NCBI RefSeq assembly: GCF_900156375.1
Contig: NZ_FTNK01000012.1
Span: 1 to 64,000 of the forward strand
Direction of reading: 5' to 3'
DNA length: 64,000 bases
From: Paenibacillus macquariensis
Lineage (GTDB): Bacteria; Bacillota; Bacilli; Paenibacillales; Paenibacillaceae
Shown: positions 1-8,675 of the stretch, piece by piece
Position numbering within the stretch: the stretch's first letter is position 1
Layout of the letters: each line of letters opens with the position of its first letter
The notes under the pieces: model-generated
Told to the model about the DNA's origin: nothing
Database searches by the model: none
Seen by the model: only the letters and a program-made list of their open reading frames with translations
Translations under genes and position numbers: made by a program

Positions 1-260
1 GCTTCAAGGCGCTTTAGCTTAACCTCAGGATCTTCTGATCGAGTTCTCGGTCTACCAACTCCAGGGCCTATTGCTTTGCCTCTTTTCTCCTCCAGTCCTT
101 TCATTCCCTCCGCTTGAAAATGATTCACCCAACGTCGGACTAAGGAATGGTCGATATCCAATTCTTTACCTACACTCTTGTAGCTCATTCCCTTTTTGAG
201 ATAGAGATTGACTGCCTTTTTCTTAAATGTAACATCGTAAGTCTTCCTAATTTCGCCCAT
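1..260 (-). CDS. IS3-family transposase OrfA-like helix-turn-helix protein (partial)
   Basis: About 86 N-terminal residues are visible, starting MGEIRKTYDVTFKKKAV, and the reading frame continues past the window edge. The pattern of a basic start, then YKSVGKELDIDHSLVRRWV, then a glycine-rich basic stretch with GRPRTRSEDPEVKLKRL is the usual OrfA layout of IS3/IS150 elements: a helix-turn-helix DNA-binding domain followed by the start of a leucine-zipper helix. OrfA binds the IS ends and is fused to OrfB by programmed frameshifting in this family. OrfB and any frameshift signal lie outside the window. The start at 260 has a CCCCTCC-complement ribosome site just upstream (GGAGGGG). Confidence 0.7.
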   Translation of the reverse strand, partial: MGEIRKTYDVTFKKKAVNLYLKKGMSYKSVGKELDIDHSLVRRWVNHFQAEGMKGLEEKRGKAIGPGVGRPRTRSEDPEVKLKRLE

Positions 261-332
261 AAAAAAATCCCCTCCATAATAGACAGATTAATCGGCTTGC
301 TTTTTTCTGTCTACTATAAGGGGAGCATATCA
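1..332. mobile_element. IS3-family insertion sequence, left-truncated by window edge
   Basis: This is one end of an insertion sequence. The OrfA-like gene runs off the left edge. Outside its start codon, an end sequence beginning TGATATGCTCCCC on the minus strand (330s leftwards) has the TG...CA terminus and G/C-rich block usual for IS3/IS150 ends. Inside that end, the sequence between 273 and 315 holds an inverted pair (AGACAG / CTGTCT). The outer boundary near 332 is inferred from the TG terminus; no target duplication can be checked because the other end is outside the window. Confidence 0.6.
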
Positions 333-412
333 TTTAATGAGGGTTCTTTTGTAACTGTTTTATAGATTTAATTACTTCTTTTTAGTGTCGCCTTCAACAT
401 CTAGAATGTCTT

Positions 413-447
413 GAACAAAAAAAAGAACCTCTACGTATAGAGGTTCC
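413..447 (-). terminator. Rho-independent terminator of the alkC-like gene
   Basis: Read on the minus strand, GAACCTCTA pairs perfectly with TAGAGGTTC around a four-base loop and is followed by a run of eight T. It lies 35 bases past the stop of the gene at 482-1591. Confidence 0.85.
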
Positions 448-481
448 AATTAACTACACTTCAGAATAACCGCATTACAAT

Positions 482-1591
482 TTAAAATTCAGTAAGCTCT
501 AATAACGTGTTAGCAACTTCACGTCCGTTGACCAATAGTGAAATTCGGTGCTCTCCAGGATAGTGTCGGCGGGTAGTTAAATCCCTCCAACTGTGCTTAC
601 GAATTCCTTGAAGTCGTGTGCCTCCAACAACTGTCTTGTCTGACAGGAGGAAAGATTTACGTGATGTATTCCCCTTAGCCTTCACAAAATCGATTGCGTA
701 TTCGATGCGAACATGTGCCGGTTCACCATCCTGAACGTGAAGCTCATATTGTAGTTCACATGCCCCCCCAATAGATAGTACCTTTGTGGCAACGGAAATT
801 GATGCATAGGTAGCTATAGAGTGGCTTCCATCTGTAGGTTCAGCATATCCGAACAACGACATAATTTCAGGATCTGCTTTACGAATTAGGGTTCGACACC
901 CGTGACGCACAATCCAGTCCGTATGTAGGTCCTTCCCTTTCCAGCGTCTTGCAATATCGATCACGACGGAAGGATGATCCTTCACGATGTCATTTAGATT
1001 GTTCGCAACACTTTTACGTACGTACAGTGATGGATCTGCCTTTAATAACTCAAGCACCGGCAGAATCGGCGATGGATCATGTTTGAACATTGGCAGTGCC
1101 TGTCCCCATGGTAAACGCGGCCGGCACCCTTCGCTAGCAAGACGACGAACATGCTCTTGTGGATGTTCGGCCCATTTCAACATTTGGGACATCATCCGGA
1201 TGGGATCACGAAGTAGAAAGGGTCTCACCGCAAATTCTGCCGATGACTTCGAAGTGAATCTCTCTATTGCTATCATCGAAATTTCCCAATGCTCCTCACC
1301 CTGGCCGTACACCTCAATGAAATCAGGGAAGAACAAATACGGGAATCCGATACATGACTTATCAATCTTGAACAACACCTCTAGTGCATCTTCGTACCTA
1401 GAAGGAAGATATGTCCCGAGTGATGTTGTGATCCGTCTCATTCGAGCTTTAAGTTCAAGTATTTCCCATGTGTCATCCAGCGTTGTAGCCATAAATCCAT
1501 CTATATCAAAAGCATCATATACATCGTGTAACTTGTAGCTAAATCCTCTTAAAAATTGTTCATTGTACATATGTTTCAATGGTTCTGCCAT
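482..1591 (-). CDS. alkC: AlkC-type DNA alkylation repair protein with C-terminal Ig-like domain
   Basis: The product has 369 residues. The first 250 or so are predicted alpha-helical and carry HEAT-like repeats, with the recognisable segment EGCRPRLPWGQAL near residue 155 and a second repeat reading LYVRKSVANNLND near 195. This matches the AlkC branch of the AlkC/AlkD non-base-flipping DNA glycosylases, which excise alkylated bases such as 3-methyladenine from DNA. The last 110 residues are beta-rich and resemble the Ig-like domain seen at the C-terminus of some AlkC proteins. The ATG at 1591 has AAAGGAG upstream. It is monocistronic with its own terminator. Family assignment is from motif memory, not a search. 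Confidence 0.75.
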   Translation of the reverse strand: MAEPLKHMYNEQFLRGFSYKLHDVYDAFDIDGFMATTLDDTWEILELKARMRRITTSLGTYLPSRYEDALEVLFKIDKSCIGFPYLFFPDFIEVYGQGEEHWEISMIAIERFTSKSSAEFAVRPFLLRDPIRMMSQMLKWAEHPQEHVRRLASEGCRPRLPWGQALPMFKHDPSPILPVLELLKADPSLYVRKSVANNLNDIVKDHPSVVIDIARRWKGKDLHTDWIVRHGCRTLIRKADPEIMSLFGYAEPTDGSHSIATYASISVATKVLSIGGACELQYELHVQDGEPAHVRIEYAIDFVKAKGNTSRKSFLLSDKTVVGGTRLQGIRKHSWRDLTTRRHYPGEHRISLLVNGREVANTLLELTEF

Positions 1592-1757
1592 GATGTAGCT
1601 CCTTTAATTTGCGAACTGTTATACTTCAAGAGCATAACATAGTTAACTAGACACCTATATGTCTTATTAGAGTTCTTCTCAGGTATAAGATGCTCCACAT
1701 CAACAGTCCGCAGGCTGCAATAATATTTGAACATATCAGATCAATAACACTCTAACA

Positions 1758-3236
1758 CTAGAGATCAATAATTTCAGTTGCAACATTGTTACAAAATTCT
1801 TTATCATGCTCCACAAAAAGAATGGTTGGTTCGTATTCAAGTAGTAACTCTTCAATCTGCATGCGAGATATAACATCAATAAAATTAAGCGGCTCATCCC
1901 AAATGTGTAAATGAACATTCTCACTAAGACTTTTTGCAATTAATACTTTCTTCTTTTGCCCTCCACTAAAATCTGATATATCCTTCTCTAATTGAACTCT
2001 AGAGAAATCAAGTTTTCTTAAAATTGATTTAAATAGGCTTTCATCAACCCCGTTATTTGCAGCGTAGTCAGATAGATTCCCATGAAGATGAGATGTGTCT
2101 TGTGATACGTAGGATATTTTCAACTGACTATCCTTCATGAAGTTACCTGTGTAATTTAAATCCTCGCCGCAAATAAGTTTGATAATACTAGATTTTCCTG
2201 ATCCGTTTTTACCCGCAAGTGCTATTCGCATTCCTTGTTCAATTGTAAAACTTATATCTTCACACACCATTTTCTCACCATAATAAATAGAAACATGATC
2301 TAGTTCAGCAAGTAAGTTCTTATGAAAATCAAGTTGTGAAATCTCTAAGCTGTCCGAGTTTTCGATATTTTTAAGAAGTTTAGACTTTTCATCAATGGCA
2401 GTTAGCTGTCTTTGTTCAATTGATTTAGAGCGTTTCATCATTTTAGCAGCCTTATGCCCAATATAACCTTTATCTACTTTTGATCCGGAATTTCTTGTTC
2501 CGTTTTTGGATTTCTCCACTTCATGCGACCAGTTACCCGTTCGTTTAGCGGAACCAGACAAGCGGTTTATATCTCTTCTAAGTTTCTCATTCTCTGCAAG
2601 CTCAAAGTTATCTTGCCTCATTTTATTTTCCCACCAAGCGGAGAAATTACCTTTTTGAATTTCTATGTTGGTCTTATTGATAGAAAGGGTGTGGTCTACG
2701 CAGTTATCAAGGAATGATCTGTCGTGAGATACCAGAATATAGCCACTTTTGGTCTTGAGATAATCACTGACAAGTTTTCTTGCAGTCATGTCCAGATGGT
2801 TGGTAGGTTCATCTATCAACAGAAAACTATTGTCCTTTATAAATAATGCAGCCAGTAATACTTTCGTTTGCTCTCCATTAGACAATGAATCAAAAGATCT
2901 GTATAAAACATCATCAGAAACCTTTAGTAATGAAAGTTCACGCATGAGCTTCCAGTGAATATAATCCGGGAAAATATCGTTGATTACATCAATCGTATTA
3001 CTTTGCTTGTTCTCTACATGGAAAGGGAAATATTCAAAACTAACATGAGCAGATATATTTCCGCTGTATTCATATTTACCTAACAACAAATTGAGAAATG
3101 ATGTCTTACCTCTACCGTTTCTTCCCGTAAAACCTAATTTCCAATCGGTATCGATTTGAAAACTTACATTTTCAAATATATTATCGTAACTGCCCTCATA
3201 GGCAAACGTCAGGTTAGTAACATTAATTAATGACAT
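1758..3236 (-). CDS. ABC-F ribosomal protection ATPase, Lsa-like
   Basis: This 492-residue protein has two ABC ATPase domains and no membrane segments. Domain one has Walker A GRNGRGKTS near residue 40, signature SNGEQ and Walker B LLIDEPTNHLD. Domain two has GKNGSGKSS, SGGQKKK and HIWDEPLNFID. The linker between them is long and basic (GHKAAKMMKRSK), as in Lsa/Sal/Vga-type ABC-F proteins that displace lincosamides, pleuromutilins and streptogramin A from the ribosome. The short length and lack of a C-terminal extension fit Lsa rather than Vga. A translated leader ORF and a terminator hairpin precede it, the usual sign of antibiotic-induced attenuation. The drug spectrum is inferred. Confidence 0.85.
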   Translation of the reverse strand: MSLINVTNLTFAYEGSYDNIFENVSFQIDTDWKLGFTGRNGRGKTSFLNLLLGKYEYSGNISAHVSFEYFPFHVENKQSNTIDVINDIFPDYIHWKLMRELSLLKVSDDVLYRSFDSLSNGEQTKVLLAALFIKDNSFLLIDEPTNHLDMTARKLVSDYLKTKSGYILVSHDRSFLDNCVDHTLSINKTNIEIQKGNFSAWWENKMRQDNFELAENEKLRRDINRLSGSAKRTGNWSHEVEKSKNGTRNSGSKVDKGYIGHKAAKMMKRSKSIEQRQLTAIDEKSKLLKNIENSDSLEISQLDFHKNLLAELDHVSIYYGEKMVCEDISFTIEQGMRIALAGKNGSGKSSIIKLICGEDLNYTGNFMKDSQLKISYVSQDTSHLHGNLSDYAANNGVDESLFKSILRKLDFSRVQLEKDISDFSGGQKKKVLIAKSLSENVHLHIWDEPLNFIDVISRMQIEELLLEYEPTILFVEHDKEFCNNVATEIIDL

Positions 3237-3307
3237 ACAAATATCCTCCTGTATAAAAAAATAAGAGCTACAAGAAAGTTACTTTCTTGTAGCTCAAATA
3301 AATACAT
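3227..3307 (-). CDS. 26-residue leader peptide of the ABC-F gene
   Basis: A strong ribosome site GGGGAGGG (3314-3322 on the minus strand) sits seven bases before an ATG at 3307. The ORF encodes 26 residues starting MYLFELQESNFLVAL and ending with TAA at 3227, ten bases inside the ABC-F coding start in another frame. It therefore reads straight through the terminator hairpin and through the ABC-F ribosome site. This is the arrangement of a regulatory upstream ORF: a ribosome stalled by antibiotic would hold the hairpin open, and the overlap of stop and start would allow translational coupling. It is not homologous to a leader I can name. Confidence 0.7.
   Translation of the reverse strand: MYLFELQESNFLVALIFLYRRIFVCH
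3250..3295 (-). promoter_or_regulatory. Transcription attenuator hairpin in the ABC-F leader
   Basis: A perfect 15-bp stem (GAGCTACAAGAAAGT and its complement, one-base loop at 3280) is followed on the minus strand by a U-rich tract at 3254-3264, then the ABC-F ribosome site AGGAGG. A second segment, RNA CAAGAAAGTTA at 3379-3389, is a near copy of the 5-prime arm and is fully complementary over 11 bases to the 3-prime arm, so it can act as a competing anti-terminator strand. Confidence 0.75.
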
Positions 3308-3393
3308 AATCCAACCCTCCCCATTGCATATGAAGATAGAGTTAGATTAGGATATATTGTTTGAGTGAAAAGATATAGTAACTTTCTTGCATA

Positions 3394-3433
3394 TAAAAAA
3401 TAAAACATGCGAAAAATCGCAGTCCGTGTTTTA
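3394..3433 (-). terminator. Probable terminator after the acetyltransferase gene
   Basis: On the minus strand TAAAACA pairs with TGTTTTA around a TGCG/CGCA inner stem, followed by ATTTTTTA. It lies between the stop of the acetyltransferase (3594) and the ABC-F leader. Confidence 0.5.
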
Positions 3434-3593
3434 TTCATTTACATTGGTTGCAAGAAATCCTACATATACTTTTCACTCCAATCATCAGTTTGAAAGTATG
3501 ATATCATACCTGTTATTAAATTTCAACAAATACAGCCTGAATACAAACGTACATTTTCCGAAATATGACTTTATGTTTGCAACATCTTATTGT

Positions 3594-4175
3594 TTAAGAT
3601 TCAGAATTGCTCACATCAATGTGTTTAATGAATCGAGCCGGATTGCCTCCAACGACCACATCATTAGGAACATCTTTCGTGACCACTGAACCAGAAGCTA
3701 TAACGACATTATCTCCAATGGTAACGCCAGGATTGATAATAGATCCTCCACCAATCCATACGTTATTTCCAATCGTCACAGGTTTACCATACTCGGTCCC
3801 ATTAATTCGCTCATATGGATTTAATGGATGCGTCGCAGTAAAGATATGTACCCCAGGTGCAATGAAACAATTATCCCCGATATGAACTTCACATACGTCT
3901 AGAATGACACAGTTAAAATTCGCGTAGAAATTGTTGCCTACATGAATATTATAGCCATAATCACAACGGAATGATGGTTCAATATAAAGATTAGGACCTG
4001 TTGAACCGAACAACTCTTTAAGAAGCTCAACACGTCTGTCATGTTCTGTTTCTATCGTTAGATTATACAACCGTGTTAATCTTCTAGCATTCTCACGGTC
4101 TTGCGTTAATTGTGGGTCTCCAGCAATATATAATTCGCCATCAATCATTTTCTCTTTTTCTGTTTTTTGATGCAT
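3594..4175 (-). CDS. maa: Maltose/galactoside O-acetyltransferase family protein
   Basis: This 193-residue protein has an N-terminal mac-type helical domain (MIDGELYIAGDPQLTQDRENAR) followed by left-handed beta-helix hexapeptide repeats from about residue 70, for example NIHVGNNFYANFNCVI and VTIGDNVVIASGSVV. His116 in FTATHPLNP is the catalytic histidine position of this family, which moves an acetyl group from acetyl-CoA to a sugar hydroxyl. The length equals that of typical Maa proteins (about 185). The C-terminal GGNPARFIKHI motif is also typical. The true sugar acceptor cannot be told from sequence. The ATG at 4175 follows GAAAGGAAG. Confidence 0.88.
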   Translation of the reverse strand: MHQKTEKEKMIDGELYIAGDPQLTQDRENARRLTRLYNLTIETEHDRRVELLKELFGSTGPNLYIEPSFRCDYGYNIHVGNNFYANFNCVILDVCEVHIGDNCFIAPGVHIFTATHPLNPYERINGTEYGKPVTIGNNVWIGGGSIINPGVTIGDNVVIASGSVVTKDVPNDVVVGGNPARFIKHIDVSNSES

Positions 4176-4254
4176 AACTACTCTTCCTTTCTCTGATTAA
4201 ATGAACAAAGTCCATTCACAGCTTATCGTAGTCACACATTTTTTTCAAGAAACA

Positions 4255-5085
4255 TCAATCTACATTCCAAAGCTCTTCAAGGTTCATCGTTTCTAATTTT
4301 CTCATCTTGGTTAGATAGATGACCAACCCCACAATAATGATTAGAAAGACGATACTGGTTCCTGTCGTTCCCAGTTCAAGGCCCCCTGCATCACGAGGTT
4401 GAGATAAAAAATCCCCGAATGAAGCACCAAAAGGACGCGTTAAGATGTAAGCAATCCAAAAAGATAGCACGGCATTCAGCTTGAAGATATAGTGAGCGAG
4501 CGTCACGCAACCGATGAGTACAGCAAAGAGGAGCATGGAGATCAAGTATCCAACATTCAGACCCTCTGCGATAAGATCGCCAGCTGCAGTACCCAAAGCA
4601 AAGGTAAATAGGATGGCCAACCAGTAAAATACTTCTCTCTTGAAAGTAAAGATTGAATGAATGGACAATGTCTTCTCACTCGCATACCAAGCTGCAAAGG
4701 ACACCCCCAGTAAGATCGTGAAGAGCATTGTAGATACCTGCAGAGGTACACCGAAGTTATCGGTAAGATTATCTGTGATTAACGTACCAACAACACTGAT
4801 TAACACGACTGTGAGCCAATAGATCCAAGGTACGTAGGTACTTGTCCTGAACTGGAGAATAAGTGTAATCAACAAGAGGGCACTCATGATCAAGGTCGTA
4901 TTAGTTAACCCTAAATTCAGATTGTCGTTCAAGAAGTCTGCAGCTGTCTCACCCACTGTGGTGGCCATAATTTTGATAATCCAGAAGAAGATCATCACTT
5001 CCGGTACCTTGTTTAATAACTTCCGTCCACCAAGTGGGACACTTAAGGATTCATTCGATATCTTCGATGAAGTATTCTGATTCAA
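4255..5085 (-). CDS. DUF347/COG4705-type multi-pass membrane protein
   Basis: The 276-residue product has about eight hydrophobic helices. Its hallmark is a repeated motif of the form T-T-x-G-E-x-x-x-D-F-L: residues near 42 read ATTVGETAADFLND, and related copies follow at GTLITDNLTDNFG, GTAAGDLIAEG and FGASFGDFLSQP. This repeat pattern matches my memory of DUF347 / COG4705 membrane proteins, whose function is not established. It sits just downstream of, and in the same direction as, a response regulator and sensor kinase (139 bases from the kinase stop), so the two-component system could control it. That link is inference from position. Confidence 0.65.
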   Translation of the reverse strand: MNQNTSSKISNESLSVPLGGRKLLNKVPEVMIFFWIIKIMATTVGETAADFLNDNLNLGLTNTTLIMSALLLITLILQFRTSTYVPWIYWLTVVLISVVGTLITDNLTDNFGVPLQVSTMLFTILLGVSFAAWYASEKTLSIHSIFTFKREVFYWLAILFTFALGTAAGDLIAEGLNVGYLISMLLFAVLIGCVTLAHYIFKLNAVLSFWIAYILTRPFGASFGDFLSQPRDAGGLELGTTGTSIVFLIIIVGLVIYLTKMRKLETMNLEELWNVD

Positions 5086-5224
5086 GTTTCATTTCCCCTC
5101 TCTCATATGTTTGAGTGTAATATTTCACTACTCTACCAATATACCTCCGCATTATGAGAATACTGTGAGAAATGAAGGCTCAAGACCAAAGTCAGGAAGA
5201 GGGGAGTGTCCATCACAAGTACAC

Positions 5225-6616
5225 TTAAGTACTCCTTGGTAAGGTTATCGTAACGACTGTCCCCTGTTGTAATGCACTCGTGAGATGAATGTGTCCTCTA
5301 TAACCTTCAACCAAACGGCGGGCGATGGCAAGTCCCAATCCACTTCCACCTACTTTGCGGCTTCTTGCTTCATCGACTCGATATAATCGATCAAATACAT
5401 GGTGAATATGTTCTTCCGAAATACCAATCCCCCTATCTGCGATTTGTATTTGCACTTGATTATCTGTCCATGTTCCTCCAGCAATCCGTATGGTATTTTG
5501 ATTCCCAGAATACTTAATCGCATTATCGATGACAATCATCAGGATTTGCTTTAAATGATTCGCGGACACCGCTAGATGGATATTAGATAAGGAGTGATAG
5601 TTCACGTCGAATATAAAATTCGGATGGACGATAGTAAAGTCATTCACAACTTTCATTAATATTACTGAAAGTTCGGCTTGATCGTTCTCTATGCCAATAG
5701 CTTCTACATGTGATGAAGCAAGTAAGTCTTGCGTTAACTTCGTTAGCCTCGCTAATTCTTCTAGAGAAGCTTGTAGAGATTCATTTAATACGGCGGGGTC
5801 ATCTTTGCCCCAACGTGAGAGTAACTTCAGATGTCCTTCGATGATCGCTATTGGTGTTCTTAATTCATGAGATGCATCTTCGACAAATTGGTTTTGTTGT
5901 TTGAACGAAGCTTCTAAGCGATCCATCATCTCGTTAAACATATGACTTAACTTAGATAACTCGTCCTGATTGTCAATGAAGTCGACTCTCTCGGCTAACC
6001 CATTGTGTTGAATATTTCCCATGGTTGTAGATAACTTAGCAATGGGTTTTATGAATTGTCTACCTAACAAGACACCTCCGAGAGTACTAAAGGCAATACC
6101 GCAGACCCCGCCGATAATCATCACTAGAAGTAGAATGTGATTTAACTTCTCATAATTTTCTAAATTACGCACCATTTCTAACGTTCCAGTAAATGAACCG
6201 ATATGAATTGGATTTCTCAGGATAAGCAAATGCTCTTGGTTATGCCAGACGCTTTCCAAAGTCATTGTATTAACGCTCTTCGGTAACACCCATTGATCTG
6301 GCAAGTTGTCACTAATCGTTAATAACGAATTTTCATCACGATCTACAAGACGTATCAATTGATCCTTCTGGTTTGCTTTCTCCAGAAAGCCTCTACTAGC
6401 AGTTATATCTCTTGAATCATTATCTGTATAATACCCAACAATTTCATCCATGCTTTTCTGTATCGCATGCTCTTCTTCGAGAAGCGACCATCGGTCAAGA
6501 ACAAGGTATTGAACCGAACTGTACAGAAGTAAGAAAATACACATCCATAAAGAAGTCCATACCGTTATCCGCCACTTGATCGGAAGAGCGTTTATTTTAG
6601 TTAGTCCACCTCTCAT
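5225..6616 (-). CDS. Sensor histidine kinase, ArlS/YkoH-like
   Basis: The 463-residue kinase has a membrane helix at about 13-35, an extracellular sensor region of about 120 residues, a second helix at 161-183, a HAMP domain to about 236, then HisKA with the phospho-acceptor His250 in DASHELRTP and a HATPase domain with N-box DNAIKYSG, G1 DRGIGIS and G2 GGSGLGLAIA. It should autophosphorylate and pass phosphate to the response regulator encoded immediately upstream; the genes overlap by four bases (ATGA), so they are co-translated. The signal is unknown. The HAMP and short ligand region resemble ArlS and B. subtilis YkoH. Confidence 0.92.
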   Translation of the reverse strand: MRGGLTKINALPIKWRITVWTSLWMCIFLLLYSSVQYLVLDRWSLLEEEHAIQKSMDEIVGYYTDNDSRDITASRGFLEKANQKDQLIRLVDRDENSLLTISDNLPDQWVLPKSVNTMTLESVWHNQEHLLILRNPIHIGSFTGTLEMVRNLENYEKLNHILLLVMIIGGVCGIAFSTLGGVLLGRQFIKPIAKLSTTMGNIQHNGLAERVDFIDNQDELSKLSHMFNEMMDRLEASFKQQNQFVEDASHELRTPIAIIEGHLKLLSRWGKDDPAVLNESLQASLEELARLTKLTQDLLASSHVEAIGIENDQAELSVILMKVVNDFTIVHPNFIFDVNYHSLSNIHLAVSANHLKQILMIVIDNAIKYSGNQNTIRIAGGTWTDNQVQIQIADRGIGISEEHIHHVFDRLYRVDEARSRKVGGSGLGLAIARRLVEGYRGHIHLTSALQQGTVVTITLPRST

Positions 6617-7287
6617 GATCGCATCACATATCCAATGCCTCGAAGGGTATGAATATACTTATCGTCTCCGCAATCGTTCAATTTATTTCTCAAATATCTA
6701 ACGTAGACATCGACGACGTTAGATTCAACTTCTGTATTATAGCCCCATACTTTATCCAATAAAGTGTCCCTAGAGAGAACTAAATTAATATTTTGCATAA
6801 AAAAAACAAGTAAATCGAACTCTCGTTTCGTAAGATCTAGCATTTCACCAGATTGTTCAATTATCCTAGCATTGAGATCAAGTACAAGATCATGAAAAGT
6901 AAGAATGGATACCCGTTGTTCGCTGTCCTCGTATCTTCGGAAAATTGCGCGCATGCGGGCAAATAATTCTTCAATCGCAAATGGCTTCGGAATGTAATCG
7001 TCTGCCCCACAATCTAAACCGAGTATTCGATCCGTCACGTTATTTCTGGCTGTAAGCATAATGATGGGCGTTTTTTTGACGTTCCTAATTTCCTTGCAGA
7101 CCTCTATTCCGTTGATCCCAGGCAGCATGACATCAAGCAAGATCATGTCCCACTCTTGTTCAAGTGCTAAATGTAGCCCACTCGGCCCATCATAAGCTAC
7201 AGTGACTTCATAAGATTCATGGTTAAGCTCTAATTCAAGAAATCTGGAAAAATTCAGTTCATCTTCAACGATAAGAACTTTCTTCAT
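6613..7287 (-). CDS. OmpR/PhoB-family response regulator
   Basis: This 224-residue protein has a receiver domain with the acidic pocket at Asp9, phosphorylation site Asp52 in ILLDVMLPG, and Lys101 in YIPKPF. A winged-helix DNA-binding domain follows from about residue 125, with LTKREFDLLVFF and RDTLLDKVWGYN and the C-terminal VYVRYLRNKL and RGIGYVMRS motifs. It is the first gene of a two-gene signalling operon with the kinase. A divergent phosphatase gene (7473) lies 185 bases upstream, and a membrane protein lies downstream of the kinase; both are possible targets by position only. Confidence 0.93.
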   Translation of the reverse strand: MKKVLIVEDELNFSRFLELELNHESYEVTVAYDGPSGLHLALEQEWDMILLDVMLPGINGIEVCKEIRNVKKTPIIMLTARNNVTDRILGLDCGADDYIPKPFAIEELFARMRAIFRRYEDSEQRVSILTFHDLVLDLNARIIEQSGEMLDLTKREFDLLVFFMQNINLVLSRDTLLDKVWGYNTEVESNVVDVYVRYLRNKLNDCGDDKYIHTLRGIGYVMRS

Positions 7288-7472
7288 GGTTCTTCCTCCT
7301 AACTCCTTCAGGGTAAGACACTATTACTCTAGGTTTCACCTTTAAGTATATCTAACTTAAATGAAATAATAATGAGAATACTCCCTTTGGTTGAAATTGT
7401 ATATCTATCTCTCATCAAAATCTCAGAAACCTTCGCTATAGTGTTAAGAAAAAACAAAGGATGTATACCTAC

Positions 7473-8039
7473 ATGAACTACTCGTTGTTCTATTTCTTTA
7501 ACCATCTTGCCGGACATTTCGATTGGATTGATGATCTTATGGAGATATTTGCTCAAGATATCGTATGGATTATGCTTGCTGCCATGGTATTTCTGTGGTT
7601 TACCGGTAATGAATCTAATCAAAAGCTAGTCTTCTATTCGTTCTTCTCCGCATCCGTTGCATTGTTAATCGCGAGCATGGTCATCTCTCCAACGATTAAC
7701 CACGCTAGACCTTTCGTCGAACACCAGGTCCTTCAATTAATTCCACATGCTCCCGATGCTTCCTTTCCAAGCGATCATGCTACTTTGGCGTTCTCCATTG
7801 CTTTTAGCGTCTTACTTGTTAAGCGCAAGCTAGGGATTTGGATGCTACTTTTAGCGGTAGTTACGGGGATCTCTAGAATTTACGTTGGTGTTCATTATCC
7901 GGGAGACATTGCAGGTGCTATAGTCTTGTCATTCTTTATTAGTATCACTGTTTATAAACTTAACGGTTTTATGGATGTCATTCCTTTATTCTTTATCCGA
8001 GGATATCGTAACTTAACCAGACGAATCTTCCATTCCTAA
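7473..8039 (+). CDS. bcrC: PAP2-family phosphatase, BcrC-like undecaprenyl-diphosphatase
   Basis: The 188-residue membrane protein has five to six hydrophobic helices and the PAP2 signature in three blocks: NHARPF, SFPSDHAT and SRIYVGVHYPGD. The PSDH form and the start MNYSLFYFFNHLAGH resemble BcrC of Bacillus, which recycles undecaprenyl diphosphate outside the membrane and gives bacitracin tolerance. The lysine usually seven residues before RP in block one is not present here. ATG 7473 was chosen over the in-frame ATG 7461, because AAAGGA abuts 7461 and is at better distance from 7473. It is divergent from the two-component genes. Confidence 0.8.
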   Translation: MNYSLFYFFNHLAGHFDWIDDLMEIFAQDIVWIMLAAMVFLWFTGNESNQKLVFYSFFSASVALLIASMVISPTINHARPFVEHQVLQLIPHAPDASFPSDHATLAFSIAFSVLLVKRKLGIWMLLLAVVTGISRIYVGVHYPGDIAGAIVLSFFISITVYKLNGFMDVIPLFFIRGYRNLTRRIFHS

Positions 8040-8045
8040 TGAAAT

Positions 8046-8090
8046 ACCCGAAAGACAAGTACTTCTCATAAAAGTATCTATCTTTCGGGT
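8046..8090. terminator. Bidirectional hairpin between bcrC and the redoxin gene
   Basis: ACCCGAAAGA at 8046 pairs perfectly with TCTTTCGGGT at 8081 between two convergent genes. The T-tract is weak on both strands, so the call rests on stem and position. Confidence 0.5.
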
Positions 8091-8111
8091 CCCTTATGCC
8101 ATTACATACTT

Positions 8112-8657
8112 TTAATTTATTTTGGATAGTGCCTTTTCCATGATCTCATCATTAATTGCACCTTTAAATATCTCCCGAATGATCCCTTGGGAATCAATAA
8201 AATACGACGTCGGATATGCGGATATTTGATAGGTACTGGCGACGTCACCCTTTGTATCCATCACTACTGGAAAGGTAAGTCCGAAATCTTCAACAAACGC
8301 CCTAACATCACTTTCGCCTTTTTCCGTTTGAGTTAGATTCACAGATAATACGATCACATTATCCCCATCATTCTTAAAGACCTTCTCCATGTGTGGCATT
8401 TCCACTCTACAGGGAGGGCACCAAGTAGCCCAGAAGTTCAAAATCACTTTCTTACCCACGAAATCCGAAAGTTTCACTTCTTTCTCATCCAGAGAGAGCA
8501 AATTGAAATCGGGTGCCATATTTCCCTTTGCAATGCCGACTTTTGCCCCCGAAGTACTCCCTTGCTTATTTTGTTGTCCATTATTGTTGGTGTAATCGTA
8601 AACTCCCCATACGACTAGAATCAGTAGTATGATGATCGCAATCCCATTTTTCCGCAT
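8112..8657 (-). CDS. TlpA/ResA-like membrane-anchored thiol-disulfide oxidoreductase
   Basis: The 181-residue protein has an uncleaved N-terminal membrane helix (residues 5-20), a short polar linker and a thioredoxin-fold domain. The redox motif is WCPPC with Cys80 and Cys83, and the cis-proline segment is SAYPTSYFID. Together with APDFNLLSLDEKEVKLSDFVGKK this places it among ResA/StoA/TlpA proteins, which reduce disulfides outside the membrane, for example in apocytochrome c or spore cortex enzymes. It is the last gene of a three-gene set with CcdA (18 bases upstream) and a membrane protein; CcdA probably supplies its electrons. Confidence 0.88.
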   Translation of the reverse strand: MRKNGIAIIILLILVVWGVYDYTNNNGQQNKQGSTSGAKVGIAKGNMAPDFNLLSLDEKEVKLSDFVGKKVILNFWATWCPPCRVEMPHMEKVFKNDGDNVIVLSVNLTQTEKGESDVRAFVEDFGLTFPVVMDTKGDVASTYQISAYPTSYFIDSQGIIREIFKGAINDEIMEKALSKIN

Positions 8658-8675
8658 CGTATCGTGTACTCCTTT

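Noticed and set aside
987..1538. Long plus-strand open frame over the alkC gene
   Set aside because: It is the antisense shadow of a convincing minus-strand gene with known motifs; no ribosome site or family similarity.
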